Positions 34,145 to 45,386 of a stretch of 64,000 nucleotides of DNA are shown here, in pieces. The DNA lies in assembly GCA_036426205.1 (NCBI GenBank), contig CM071567.1:290409141-290473140 (forward strand), in the 5' to 3' direction. The notes beneath the pieces are model-generated. The model was not told where the DNA came from. It saw only the letters and a program-made list of their open reading frames with translations, and did no database searches. The translations under genes and the position numbers were made by a program. The stretch is from Ascaphus truei (taxonomy: Eukaryota; Chordata; Amphibia; Anura; Ascaphidae). Each line of letters begins with the position of its first letter. Position 1 is the first letter of the stretch.

Positions 34145-35088
34145 GTATAGCGCCATTAATGTACATAGATCTTCACAGTAGTAATACACGTGGTAATCAT
34201 ATAAATAACAAATAATAAATAGATATAAATACCAGGTCATGGGAATAAGGGCTTCAGACAAATTTAACATTTAGGAAGAGGAGACCCTGCTCCGAGGAGC
34301 TTACAATCTAATTGGTATGTAGGGGAACATATAGAGACAGTAGGAGGGCATTTTGGAAAGTGCTTCTGCAGGGGGCCAAGCTTTATGTATCGTGTCTAGT
34401 AATATCTACGGTGCTACTCATATGCTTCTTTAAGCAAGTGTGTCTTAAGGTGGGTCTTAAAGGTGGGTAGAGTGGGTGCTAGTCGGATATCGAGGAGAAG
34501 GGCATTCCAGAGGTGTGGGGCAGTCAGTGAGAAAGGTTTAAGGCAGGAAAGGGCTTTAGAATACAAAGGGGGTAGAGAGAAGACATCCTTGAGCAGAACA
34601 CAAGAATCGGGGTGGTGTATAGTGAGAAATTAGGGCTGAGATGTAAGTAGGGGCAGAAGAGTGTAAAGCTTTAAAAGTGAGGCGGAGAATTGCATGTGTG
34701 AAACGGTATTTGATAGGAAGCCAGGAGAGTGATTTCAGCAGGGGAGACGCTGAGATAGATTTAGGAAAGAGTTGAGTGATTCTGGCAGCAGCATTTAGGA
34801 TAGATTGTAGGGGAGACAGGTGAGACGCAAGAAGGCCGGGCAGCAGGAGGTTACAGTAGTCGAGACGGTAGAGACTGAGGGCCTGAGTCAGAGTTTTAGC
34901 AGTCGAGCAACAGAGGAAAGGGCGAATCTTTGTAATATTGCGGAGGAAAAAGCGACAGCTTTTAGAGACACTTTGAATGTGAGAGGTGAATGTGAGAGAG
35001 GAGTCAAGTGTGACCCCTAGGCAGCGTGCTTGGGCTACTGGGTGAATGATGGTACTTCCAACAGTAATGTGGAAGGAGGTAGTAAGTC
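34145..35088 (-). pseudogene. L2 LINE reverse transcriptase C-terminus and 3' end
   Basis: Minus strand from 35088: LGVTLDSSLTFTSHI, SYRLDYCN-like YRLDYCNLLLPGL (about 34860), QSILNAAARITQLF, SLSWLPIKYRF (about 34720), LHSSAPTYISALI, then frameshifted tail and the GAGCTTACAATCTAA 3' UTR block (about 34296). This is the thumb/C-terminal region following the L2 RT; the catalytic domain is absent (5' truncated). Confidence 0.85.
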
Positions 35089-35089
35089 A

Positions 35090-35470
35090 TATATAGAAGT
35101 ACATGCACACCGCTAGTAGGTGCTCGAGGGGGGTACTTATCTGCCAGTGCGCTGTGTCCAGGGAGGTCCAGACATCCCAAAGGTACTTGAGCAAGGAAAT
35201 GGAAGCAGGCACACGGTTTTCTAAAGGTGCAGTTTATTGTGCCACCAAAGGTCCAACGTTTCGGCAATAGATTGCCTTTATCAAGGAGAGGGCTACAGAA
35301 TATACTAAACATACCACTATTTATACACAAATGGGTACTCACCCCTCCACGATCACTGCTGCCATGCTCCTGGATGTTGACGCCCCCAACGTGACGTCAG
35401 AGCGCCAGCGCGATGTGGCGTGATGACGTCATGCGTCACCAGGGGAGGATCTCGGGCTCCCACGAAGAGA
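35090..35470 (-). mobile_element. Penelope-type terminal repeat with hammerhead-like motif
   Basis: Contains the motif at 35255-35284 and two CRE palindromes (35392-35399 and 35424-35431). No coding. Confidence 0.5.
35255..35284 (-). ncRNA. hammerhead-like motif, U3/A8 variant with perfect helix II
   Basis: Minus strand TTGATAA (35284-35278), one A, helix II GGCAAT-CT-ATTGCC (6 bp), GAA, palindromic ACGT, then T. Positions 3 and 8 are T and A together. Confidence 0.45.
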
Positions 35471-35529
35471 CAGCCTCCCTGATGCCTGTAACAGGCAAAG
35501 ATGGCGGTCCTGCATCCAGCATTTTGTTG

Positions 35530-35890
35530 TCATCAAAATCAAATAGCAATTCAATGTCACGATTAACATGTTGGCTGAATTCGGCTGAGCTGCCTGCCAC
35601 ACATGCGCAAATTCCATAAGCCCTTCTAAGCTGACACATTTCATTCATGTCTGCGATACTGTAGTCCAGTAGAATCAAATAATTAATAATAGACTTCACG
35701 CTTATTGTTTTCTACATGACTTTCCTTGGTTAATGTGAACTGTTTATTTAAAAAAAATTCTAAATGCCTTTCCGACCAACCATTATACTGTATGTTTTGA
35801 TACTTTACTGTACAAAGTGATTTTTATTTGAGGGGTGGGTGCTACGGGTCAGCACATTTTGCATGAGCTGGCCAGCAGATACTGTATGAT
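35530..35890. repeat. subterminal-type repeat related to 40330-40720 and 42311-43030
   Basis: Shares TTAACATGTTGGCTGAA, GGCTG, ATGCGCA, ATAAGCCCTTCTAA and AATCAAAT-ATTAATAAT blocks with the regions around the two-gene transposon. May mark the outer part of the same element family, separated by later insertions. Confidence 0.45.
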
Positions 35891-35904
35891 TAAAGAAAAA
35901 AAAC

Positions 35905-36830
35905 ATGTGCAGCGGCCCCCCCTAGCCATAGGTGGGGGGGCTTCATGACCGGGGGGGGTCCGGCCTTCCCCTCGCTGGCCCGCCCCCACACCTCCCTCCC
36001 CAAGACAGGGGAGGAGTTCCAGGAAGGCCTACTTAAGGCCAGGCTGGCGGGCAGCACATCCTCTTTCGCTGCCCGCCAGACGATTTGGACGTCCCTCTCC
36101 TCCCTGCAGTTTAAACTAAGGTAAGGCCCCGAAAGGGGGGTCAATCCTGGGCATTCCCCCCTCCTGTATAGCCGCGATTTTTGAATCGGCGGCGAGGGGG
36201 GAGGCGGGATGCAGGGAGGAGAGGGACCCCGTAGGGTAGCGGCCCGTCCCCATCCTCCATCTGCGGCGCGCAGCATGCAGCTGGGGGGGTCGGACTTAAG
36301 CCTGTGCCGCGGCGGCTGCAGGCGGGGAGGGGTTGGTCTCGGGGGACAGAGGGGGTCTGGCGGGCAGTAGGGGCCTGACGGGTTTTTCCCCGCTTCTCTT
36401 GGGGGGGGGGAGGGGGCTACCTGCTCCCGCAGCGTTGTGCGGGCGGGTGCCTCCTCCATCCGCATAGCCCCGCGGCGGCTGCCATGGGTAGGGGCACCCG
36501 GCGGGGAGAGGCAGAGGGATGCTGGTTGCGGGGAGAGGGGGTTCCGGCCGAGGCATGCGGCCCGTGTGTGTCCCATGCGGGCGCCTGCTCGCGGCCCGTT
36601 CGGGGGCTGGGGCGCAGTCCCACGTGGTGGAATGTAGCGCAGGCAGAGGCCCCTCCTACCCCTCCCCCCCCCTTTTCGTTTAGTGGTCTTGGGGCAGGGG
36701 GGTTTGTGGTGGACCGGTCAGAGATGCGGCTGCTCCCGCGGGCCCACCCCCTTCCCACATCTGTGGGGTCGTTAAAATGTATGTCTGAGGAAGGGGCCGG
36801 CCGGGATAAATGTATAATAAATAACGTGGT
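35905..36830. other. GC-rich, CpG-rich region; unclassified element
   Basis: Abrupt change from AT-rich DNA to GC-rich DNA with G and C homopolymers, a TGGCGGGCAGC/GCTGCCCGCCA inverted pair (36046-36085) and CTACTTAAGGCC. Long frames on both strands (over 200 residues) are proline/arginine/glycine-rich and look compositional. Could be the terminal part of a DIRS-type or other GC-rich retroelement; I cannot name it. Confidence 0.35.
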
Positions 36831-37035
36831 ATGGGTATATGTGTGTGGTATGGATATATGTGTGTGGTATGGGTATATATGTGTGTGGTATGGGTATATG
36901 TATATATGTATATGTGCGTGGGTATATATGTGGATGTACGTACAGGTATTTATGGGTGTTATGTGCAGGTATGTGGGTGTGTATGTACATGTGTATATGG
37001 GTATGCATGTATACGTAGGTGGAGATATACGCATG
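36829..37035 (+). repeat. TATGGGTATATGTGTGTGG-type tandem repeat
   Basis: About five clean units of 18-20 bases (36829-36905), then degenerating into TATG/TGTG repeats. Confidence 0.85.
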
Positions 37036-37269
37036 TATAGGCTAGTGCAGCCGCTCTTAGTGGTTGCGGCCCTAGGCCGGGGGTAAGCGCGAAGGGGTGG
37101 GCGGCCAAGGTTGGCGCTTCACGGTCTGCCCCCGCAGTTAAAGTTTCGGCGCGGGGACACACGCTGACGATTATGCGCAGGTATATATATGTGTATAAGG
37201 GTACGTATATATGTGTGCATGGGTGCATGTAAATCGGTGCATACGTATGTATATGTAGGCATGTATACT

Positions 37270-37880
37270 ATAAGCTATAAAAAAAAAAAAAGGCACACGT
37301 GGATGCGTGTGTATGGGCACACGTAAATGCGCGCGTGTGTATGGGCACACATAGATGTCAATAGAGCTCTTTATCTAGTGACATTATAAACTATATAAAT
37401 ATACAGTAGTAATTATTAGAGGATAAATACTTGTTAATGGGAATCACAATGTTTAGCATTTATGCTTGGTTACTTTTATCTGAATTCCCCAATTAATTCA
37501 TGTGGGAGGGGTGCACGTGGATGCGCGCGGGTGTATGGGCGCACATGGATGCGCGAGTGGGTTTTGGCGCACGTAAAGGCGCGTGCGTATTGGCGCACGT
37601 GGATGCGCGCGTGTTTAGGGGCACGTGTAGATGCGCGCTTGCAGGGGCACACGGAGACGCGCATGTGTATATGGCCTCATGGAAATGCGCTCGTGTATAT
37701 GGGCACACGAAAATGCGCGCGTGTGTATATGGGCACACGGAAATTCGCGCGTGTGTATTTGGGTACACGGAAATGCGCGCGTGTGTATATGGGCACACGG
37801 AAATGTGCGCGTGTGTATACGGGAACACGCAGGGCGCGCGCGTGTGTATATGGGCACACGCAGAGGCGTGTGTATATGGG
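37270..37880 (+). repeat. ~30-bp minisatellite, GGGCACACGGAAATGCGCGC unit
   Basis: Two blocks, 37290-37355 and 37505-37880, split by an AT-rich 150-base insertion (37356-37500). Each unit carries GCGCGCGTGTGTAT, an alternating purine-pyrimidine tract. Open frames on both strands are a consequence of the 30-bp (multiple of three) period. Confidence 0.9.
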
Positions 37881-38036
37881 TGACTGTGTGGGGACTGCGT
37901 AGCGGCGATAGGCTTAGAACAGCTTGGCAAGCGCTCAAGCAGTGCTTGAATAGCTCAGGGCCCAGCTGAGCACTGGAAGTTAAGCGAGAATCCCCCCCCC
38001 CCCCAACCCCACAGCAGCATGGCATCGATGGCAGAC

Positions 38037-39325
38037 CAATTGGTTAACTGAGGAAGACGTTCATAAGCGACTTGAAAAAATTAAAGTAAATAAGGCACCT
38101 GGCCCCGATGGCATACATCCAAGAGTTCTCAAGGAGTTAAGCTCAGTAATAGCAAAACCATTATATTTAATATTCAAGGACTCCATTTCCACAGGCTCAA
38201 TACCACAAGATTGGCGTAAAGCAGATGTGGTGCCTATATTTAAAAAGGGAGCTAGATCACACCCAGGGAATTACAGACCTGTAAGCCTGACTTCAATAGT
38301 AGGGAAACTACTTGTAGGTTTAATACGGGATAATATTCAGGAATATCTAATGGAAAACAAAATTATTAGTAATAGTCAGCATGGAGTTATGAAGGATAGA
38401 TCTTGCCAAACTAACCTTATTTGTTTCTTTGAGGAGGTAAGTAGGAATTTAAACCAGGGTAATGCAGTTGATGTGGTCTACTTAGATTTTGCAAAGGCTT
38501 TTGATACGGTTTCACACAAGAGGTTGGTGTACAAAATAAAGAAAATTGGACTCAGTAATAATATATGCACCTGGATTGAAAACCGGTTAAAGGACAGACA
38601 ACAGAGGGTTGTCATAAATGGAACTTTTTCAGGTTGGGCTAAAGTCGTGAGTGGAGTACCTCAAGGATCGGTACTGGGACCCCTGCTTTTTAACTTGTTT
38701 TATTAATGACCTTGAGGTTGGGATCGAGAGCAAAGTCTCCATCTTTGCTGATGATACTAAATTGTGTAAGGTAATAGAATCAGAGCAGGATGAAATTTCT
38801 CTTCAGAAGGACTTGGAGATACTGGAAACGTGGGCAGGTAAATGGCAAATGAGGTTTAATACAGATAAATGTAAGGTTATGCATTTGGGATGCAAGAATA
38901 AAAAGGCGACTTACAAATTAAATGGAGATATATTGGGGGAATCCTTGATGGAGAAAGATTTAGGAGTGCTTGTAGACAGCAGGCTTAGCAATAGTGCCCA
39001 ATGTCATGCAGTAGCTGCAAAGGCAAACAAGATCTTATCTTGCATCAAACGGGCAATGGATGGAAGGGAAGTAGACATAATTATGCCCCTTTACAAAGCA
39101 TTAGTAAGACCACACCTTGAATATGGAGTACAATTTTGGGCACCAATCCTAAGAAAAGACATTATGGAACTAGAGAGTGCAGAGAAGAGCCACCAAATTA
39201 ATAAAGGGGATGGACATTCTAACTTATGAGGAGAGGCTAGCTAAATTAGATTTATTTACATTAGAAAAGAGGCGTCTAAGAGGGGATATGATAACTATAT
39301 ACAAATATATTCAGGGACACGCACT
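38037..39325 (+). pseudogene. CR1 LINE reverse transcriptase (5' truncated)
   Basis: Plus strand: LTEEDVHKRLEKIK, KAPGPDGIHPRVLKEL, DWRKADVVPIFKKG (about 38205-38250), NYRPVSLTSI, SQHGVMKDRSC, YLDFAKAFDTVSH (about 38480-38516), SGVPQGSVLGPLLFN, the catalytic FADD at 38744-38755, WQMRFNTDKCKVMHLG, EKDLGVLVD, and [23 protein letters not shown] (about 39228-39295). Frameshifts at about 38697 and 39172. Coding stops matching near 39320, where GC-rich unrelated sequence resumes, so both ends are truncated relative to a full CR1. Confidence 0.9.
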
Positions 39326-40235
39326 GCACAGATGGTGGAACAGCCCCGGCGGGTGGTTGATGGGGACACGCCGTGGAAGGTACGGCATATGGCGTATCAG
39401 GTAATGGTAAGGAGTCGCGTTTAGGGCGGCATCAAGGCGATAGGGCAAGGCGTCAAGGCTTGCAGTGTGCGACACAGAGCGAGCAAGGGAGGAGGTGCGG
39501 CCCAGTCCACTGCCAGGGTCTATTCCCCAGGGGTCGCTGAGGGCGGGTAAGAAGCCTGCAGCAGTAAAAAAGGCGAAATCCCAGATAGCGCTGGGCAAGG
39601 GCGGCTCCGGAGGTGGGTAGGTCCGGGACCGGGTGAGGGATAGTGCAGCAAAAAAAAGCGATTCTCAGGGCATCTTTAAAAAGCATGGCAAGTTGAGTAA
39701 CTACTGCTCCAGGCGCGATTGGCAGCCCCAGGTGGAATGGAGAGGACAGGCTGGGCCGGTAGAGGAGCATCGGTCCCGCTGCTAGGCATGCCAGGCGGGG
39801 TAGACTTATTTGAGTTTCCGGGAGGGCTTCGAGAGGGTCTGGAGGGTTGGCGGTACGGGCCTAGTTTAAGGGGGGTTAAATAGACCCGTCGGTGGCGGCT
39901 CTTGGGGGGTAGGTGCTTGTTCTTGCCAGACTGGGAGCTGGGCCGTTTGAGCCCGGGGGGAGTACGAGTGGGCAAGGTCAGTTATCCATGACCTCGAGAG
40001 CCCGCTCGCGTAGGGGACACGAGGTCAGCGGTTCGAGGGCCGGCTGACCGTCCCCTCCCCCTCCTGTCAAAGGAGCACACTCTGGCAGGGAGTGCATTTA
40101 CCCCATTAGGTTTTCTGTATAAATAAATAGCCGCGGCCATTTTACCTCCAGCTCCCGTTTCCTGTCTTTATTTGTACGTTGCATGTGGGTACAAGGCGGG
40201 GGGAGAGGGGAACCGCCTGGAACCTCCCTGGTCAT
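39326..40235 (-). other. GC-rich unclassified element, second part
   Basis: Likely the continuation of 35905-36830, separated by minisatellites and the CR1. On the minus strand there is a TATA-like TATTTATTTATA (about 40120-40131), a possible ATG at 39990 and frames rich in Pro, Ser and Arg. A B-box-like GGTTCGAGGGCC lies at 40031. CATGT occurs at both outer junctions (35902 and 40232) and might be a target duplication. Not identified. Confidence 0.3.
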
Positions 40236-40737
40236 GTATTACAGTAACATGTTCGCAAATCCGGTCATCCTGTGATCGTTCAGAAGCAAGCTTTCCATTC
40301 TTCTCAGGCACAAGGTCTTAGGCGGTGAAGTTCACGTGGGTTTGTTAGCAGTATCAACAACACAACACCCTCCCCCCTCCACACAGCCATTCAAGAAAAT
40401 GTGGCGTGCTTTGCTTCAACTGCTAATAAGATTACCATGTTGGCTGAAATCGGCTGTGATGCCTGCCATGCATGCGCACCATAAGCCCTTCAAAGCTTCT
40501 TCTATTATGCTGTGCCAAGTCATCTTGGAGTTCACCGCTTATCAACAACACAACACCCCCCCCCCCCCCCCCCACAGAGCTGTTAATAAGATTAACATAC
40601 GGCCTTCAAAGCTGCCCCCCCCACACACACACACACTAAGTAGTTGAATCAAATCATTAATAATTGTTCTTTAGAGTTTTATTGGGTAATGAATCATACA
40701 AAAATGCAAAAATACAATAATTCGTGTACAGGCTTGT
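40236..40737. repeat. subterminal-type repeat with poly-C tracts
   Basis: Contains TTATCAACAACACAACACC followed by long C runs twice (40355, 40545), CATGCATGCGCACC (40467) and TTTTATTGGGTAATGAATCA (40676); the same blocks recur at 42311-43030. Confidence 0.6.
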
Positions 40738-40880
40738 CTTTTCCTTCGTTATGTTGGGGGTGGTCCCGTGGGGTCCGTCGGCGGAGCACTGCTGTAGTAG
40801 ATAGTGGGGGCTGCACACCAATTCCAATAAAAACTGCTTTATTAGGTGGTCATCAAAGGTATAGTACAAACACTCTGACG

Positions 40881-40908
40881 CGTTTCAGGACTGTTGTCCC
40901 TTTATCAA
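40881..40908 (-). ncRNA. hammerhead-like motif, U3/A8 variant
   Basis: Minus strand TTGATAA (40908-40902), one A, helix II GGGAC-AACA-GTCCT (5 bp with one G-U), GAA, palindromic ACGCGT and C, i.e. a GUC cleavage triplet. Confidence 0.45.
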
Positions 40909-40967
40909 AGAGTAACTGCGCGTCTGCTGAGTTCTCCATTATGTAGTATAGCTCCCGCCCCCAACCG

Positions 40968-40975
40968 TGACGTCA
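40968..40975. promoter_or_regulatory. CRE-like TGACGTCA
   Basis: Exact consensus; a second copy at 41117-41124 has the same CACAC-CTCT right flank, so the two belong to a local 150-base duplication. Confidence 0.35.
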
Positions 40976-42197
40976 CACGCTCTGTTTCTATCGCGTGATT
41001 TGATGAGACCTCTCTCCCATTGGATGCCCTGTCGGCCAATCGCGCAAGGCAGGAGTGAATAATTAAGTTGTTAGAATAGCATTGGAGCCACAGACTCTTG
41101 CTCCCGCCTCCCTTGGTGACGTCACACACTCTATGGATATCGAGTGTTTGTATAGTATAGCCTGCTTTTAGAATAATGTATAAGCTAATAGAGTATATAA
41201 TAGGGAAATCTGGGCAAAGCTAAGGAGTATAAGGCACAATGGAGATACTCAGAGTAAAACAAAACACAGAATAAGTGACATTAAAAACATATACTGAACA
41301 GATAAATACAGTATAAATTAAAAAGCGCAACGTTTAAAAACATGCTAATGAGATGGAAGATATATATATTGGACATGATGAAATATTAGCTTGTGAACAA
41401 TACATATCAATTATAGAAGTATTTCATATGGAATATCTTGTATATTCCTACTGATACAGTATCATTCAACTGCTCATTAGGATCAACCCTCTAATGATAT
41501 TAATCATTTGACTGTTCATATGAACTTGAACCAATTATGTTATTGATCTATTATTGTAGTCAAGAGGGAAACACTGTGATACAATTCAGAGTATATATAT
41601 GACAGTTTCTATGGCATGTACAAGAAGCAATTCATGAGGTTGAACATATATTATATATATATATATATATGTAAAGAGCCATGACCTATTGTATTGTTAC
41701 AAACATTCTCTCAGATATATCTCTCTGATATATTTTGCCAATATTCTATATACCATACCAACATATGAATAGCGTAGACATATAAAAATAATGATAACCT
41801 GTATATCAAATGCTCGTACATTTTACATAACCAACGCCGACGGACCCCACGGGACCACCCCCAACTTACCTGAGATGCAGGCGTGATGCACGCACTACTC
41901 TGAGTCTGAGCAGCTGTTCCATTGAGGCTCCATCAAGCATTTATGGGTATGTACTTTGGTTTTCTGGGGATGTAGACAGTGCCTTTATGGTATATATAGA
42001 GTTCTGTATTTGTCCTCCAGTTATACCTGTACACCTATTATTGTTTTATACTATATAGAGCCTCATACAGCCTAATATATGCTCCCATGACCAGATATAT
42101 GCCTATTGAGACTCCAATCAAGTCATTTACACATACAGCTGAGCCCTGAGGATTGGGATTATTTCCCATACATACAACTAACTTTTCCTTCGTTATG

Positions 42198-43194
42198 GTT
42201 GCATTTGATTTTGTATTGCTGTACTGTACAGTACTGAAAAAAAACAGAAAAAATTGATTTTTGTGTCTGATGATTTTAACCCCCCGACACACACGTTCAG
42301 TGTGCGATATTGTTCTTTAGAATTTTATTGGGTAATGAATCATACAAAAGTGTATGGATATTAAGAGAATCAAACAGTACTGTTGATTTTAATTTTTTTT
42401 TTTTTTTGGTTATCGCCATGGCTTGCATAGCAAGTATGGATATTCTGAGATTCAAGTTTTACAAATGCAGTATATATTTTTTGGGGTTATCACCATTGGC
42501 TTGCATACTGTAGCAATTATGAATATTATGAGAATCAAACAGTACTGTTGCTTTTTAATTCCACACTAGTCATGTACGTTCTTTCTGAGGTGGGTGGCAT
42601 ACTGTAGTACTGTGATTTTTATTTGGGGGTGTCGGGAGCAAAACATTATGATGACCTGTTGAGAATATGTCTTTGAACTACTGTACAGCTTGGAACTTCC
42701 TACAGCTAGCACAGCTCGCACTGCCCCCCCCCCCTGCACACACATGGCTTAAGGATTTCAACCTCTTATCAACACCTCTGACAAACCATGCCACGCATGC
42801 GCATGTGCGATTAGCTAAGCCCTTCTAACTTGCCTTTTCTTCAACACAGCCCCCCCCACTAATCATAAGATTAACATGTTGTGGTAGATACAGGCCTAGC
42901 TAAGCAAGCCCTTCTAAAACTGTTATTGTACTGTAACAAAACAAGTCAACTTGAAGTTCAAAGCTTATCAACAACACAACAACAGAGCCCTCCTACAGAG
43001 CCATTAACGTAAATGTATTGTTGCGTGATTATCATGAGCTGGGCAGAAGACATATTGGATAATCCTTAATGCAGGAAAATAGTATTTTTCGACAGAATTT
43101 TATTGCATTATTAACAGAAATGATTAATTAAACAATAAAAATATAATACTTTTTATAAAGCATTTTTTGTTTTTATATATATTTTTTCCCAAAC
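42198..43194. repeat. subterminal-type repeat left of the two-gene transposon
   Basis: Carries ACTGTACAGTACTG-like tracts, CACGCATGCGCATGTGCG (42792), poly-C runs and TTATCAACA-CAACA blocks. 42640-42760 is homologous to 55425-55560, which lies left of the second transposon copy. No gene. Confidence 0.55.
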
Positions 43195-43640
43195 TAATGT
43201 GAAGTGCAATGCTTTGTTTGTTGAACTGTTCATAAGAATTTCAGGTCTGCAAGAGGGGTTTAAAAATAGATTTTATTTTTTAATGCATAATACAGTACAA
43301 AAATACAATACAGTAGCTCTTATCTTTCTCTTTGTTATGGCATTGCGAGATGGGGAGAGAGGGTGCTGCAGCTCTAAAAATACAGTATTTCAAAAGATTT
43401 TTTTAAAAACATTTTTTTTTTTTTTGGCAAACACGAATTTTTATACAGTAACTACACTGAGAGAGGGTGGGAGAGGGGGGGTGTAAGATACAGGCTGGTT
43501 TTTACATGAGCACCGTACTATTATCTTACACATCCCCCCCCCCTTCCTTGCTTGCGGCAGTTCTGAAAATTAAAAGAAACAATAAATGCAGACATGGTTA
43601 TTTTTAGGACCATACTTACCTGTATCATACTTACCTGTGC
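43195..43640. repeat. terminal inverted repeat, left arm
   Basis: Pairs with 47043-47622; the inner end almost touches the transposase stop codon (43645). Includes two tandem TACTTACCTGT(GCC) blocks at 43613-43640. Confidence 0.75.
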
Positions 43641-43644
43641 CTTA

Positions 43645-45386
43645 TTACTTTCCCGAGGCCTGGCCATTACATTGTATAACAATAGGCAACACAGTCGCAT
43701 TATGATCAATATATTTATTACATATGGCTACGTGAGTATATTGTTCCAGAAATTCAGTATCCCCTTTTCCAATTCTTCCTTTTTGGATGGTTTCAACACT
43801 TTTCTGATATAATCCTTCAACTCATGCCATACCATTTCGATGGGATTAAAATCTGGTGATCTGTAATACAGTTGGGGGGAGAAAAAAGGTGAATTATGTA
43901 AGGAGATATACAGTAAACTATGTAAAACAATGAGAAAAGGTTACCCAACTTATTCCGCTGGCATCTTAACCCAGTTGATACCGCTGGCAAGAATGTGAGC
44001 TGTGTGTTTCAGATCATTGTCCTGGAAGAACCAGTGACCAGATGGGAAATCATTCTTTATGTATTCAACAACATGTGTAATTATGTGATCTTGGAAGAAC
44101 GCTTTATTCATGATTCCTGGAAACAAGAAAAAAATGTAACATTAGGGTACAAAATACTGAATACAGTACAGCTGTCCAGTGCGTAAGGCCACCGCATGTG
44201 TATTTGTGCATTATTTTACCCTCAAAGATAATGATGCATCCTGGTCCTTGTCTAGAGATGGCACCCCACACATGCATCTTCACTGGGTGCTTGGGACGCG
44301 GCTTCAGAGATAGGCGTCCTTTTTTGTAGAATCCAAAACGGGCAAACCTCTCAAGCGCTACAGTTGTCTCGTCTGTAAAGATGACATAATTGAAAGTCTC
44401 GCCCCTTTCAATCCATGCCCGTGCCTGGTCCACTCTTTTTATTTTGTTGGCTTCCCTTATCATAGGATATGCTCTGTAATGACAAGGAAAAATGTCAGAG
44501 CCACTAAATGCTGGACATACAGTACAGTATGATACTGTATTAGGAGGGAGCCTAACATAAAAAAAGAGGGCATGAGTGACGTACTGTATACTGTACTTAC
44601 TTAAAACGCCCATATTTCCATCCCAATTTACGTCTCATCAACCTGATACTGGTCTCTGATGCTTTTATTTTGTGAGTAGCTTCTCATTCTTTACCCTTGT
44701 GGCACACGTCTCATCATTCGCATCACTTATTTGTTCCACCTGAAGAGTGTTTGCCCTAATGTGTAAAGAAAAACAGAACAATTTGAAACAGTAGGCAAAT
44801 TAAGCATCCAAATAGCGCACAGATTTCTTATTGTCTGATGTTGCTGCTGCACTTATTGTACTGTGAGTACACTTTGGGCGCTACAGTATACAGTATGAAT
44901 ATATTAAATAAATAGCCCCTCAAACTGCAGGATTATTAGATCAAAGAAAACAGAATATTTTGAAATGATTACACTATCACACCACCTCCTAAAGTACAGA
45001 AGACAGTACAGTACTGTATATTACTGTGGAGTTGACTAAAAAGCTAGTGACTGATTGTAAGAATGGCAAAAATGTTATACTGTACAATCGAAAGGTACTG
45101 TAAAGATTAATAAATTATTGAACACAGGCATACTAGTACTGTACAGTTCAGTACAAGACGTTGGTAGAGTTATGGAGGACAATACAGTAAGTACTTATTC
45201 AGTAGTGACAGTCGGCTTTCTTTGGATGTTTTTGGCCTTCCCATGCGCATGAAAACAAACATTGCTTTTTGCTAAACCGAGGCCCGAAGCAGCTAACCAG
45301 CGGTGGATCTGTGCAATGCTCTGTCCATTCTGGTACATATTCTTTATTCTCAAGCTGAGATCTTTTGAAATCCTTTTCTTTGGCAT
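43645..45386 (-). pseudogene. DDE transposase, Tc1/mariner (IS630) superfamily, five exons, copy 1
   Basis: Proposed exons on the minus strand: 45386-45199, 44755-44601, 44473-44220, 44116-43954, 43860-43645, about 325 codons. Exon 1 from ATG 45386 encodes a helix-turn-helix (LSLRIKNMYQNGQSIAQIHR). Exon 3 has the first catalytic Asp in IFTDET (44373-44371) and KPRPKHPVKMHVWGAIS; exon 4 the second in FFQDND (44021-44019); exon 5 the Glu in SPDFNPIEMVWHELK (43838-43836) and the closing NGQASGK. All three catalytic residues are kept. Acceptors are canonical (TTACAG, TTCCAG, ATTACAG). Donors of introns 2 and 3 are GTAAGT and GTAAAA; donors of introns 1 and 4 read ATAAGT where copy 2 has GTAAGT. 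Frameshifts in exon 2 and near 43750 make it a pseudogene. Confidence 0.8.

Larger units (their letters stand above)
40738..42197. mobile_element. insertion with 16-bp target duplication and hammerhead-like motif
   Basis: CTTTTCCTTCGTTATG occurs exactly at 40738-40753 and 42182-42197. Between them, the first bases (GTTGGGGGTGGTCCCGTGGG) recur inverted at about 41836-41866, giving a 30-bp inverted pair, and the remaining 315 bases lie outside the inner copy. The centre has the motif at 40881-40908 and CRE palindromes at 40968-40975 and 41117-41124. A variable-length target duplication fits a Penelope-type or LINE-type insertion. Confidence 0.7.

Noticed and set aside
36417..37086. Frames of 200-228 residues on both strands in the GC-rich block
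   Set aside because: Proline/arginine/glycine runs and TATG repeats; compositional openness, no motif.
37903..37995. 5S rRNA-like stretch (CACTGGAAGTTAAGCGAG)
   Set aside because: Resemblance is limited to about 15 bases; the internal control region and stems are absent.
37462..38025. Overlapping 112-146-residue frames on both strands
   Set aside because: They translate the 30-bp minisatellite; no protein-like composition and open in all frames.
40000..40060. tRNA gene or tRNA-derived SINE (B-box-like GGTTCGAGGGCC)
   Set aside because: No matching A box at the right distance and no cloverleaf stems that I can pair.
43954..45199. True AT-AC (minor spliceosome) introns in transposase copy 1
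   Set aside because: The donors are ATAAGT, not the U12 consensus ATATCC, and the homologous donors in copy 2 are GTAAGT, so simple G-to-A decay is more likely.
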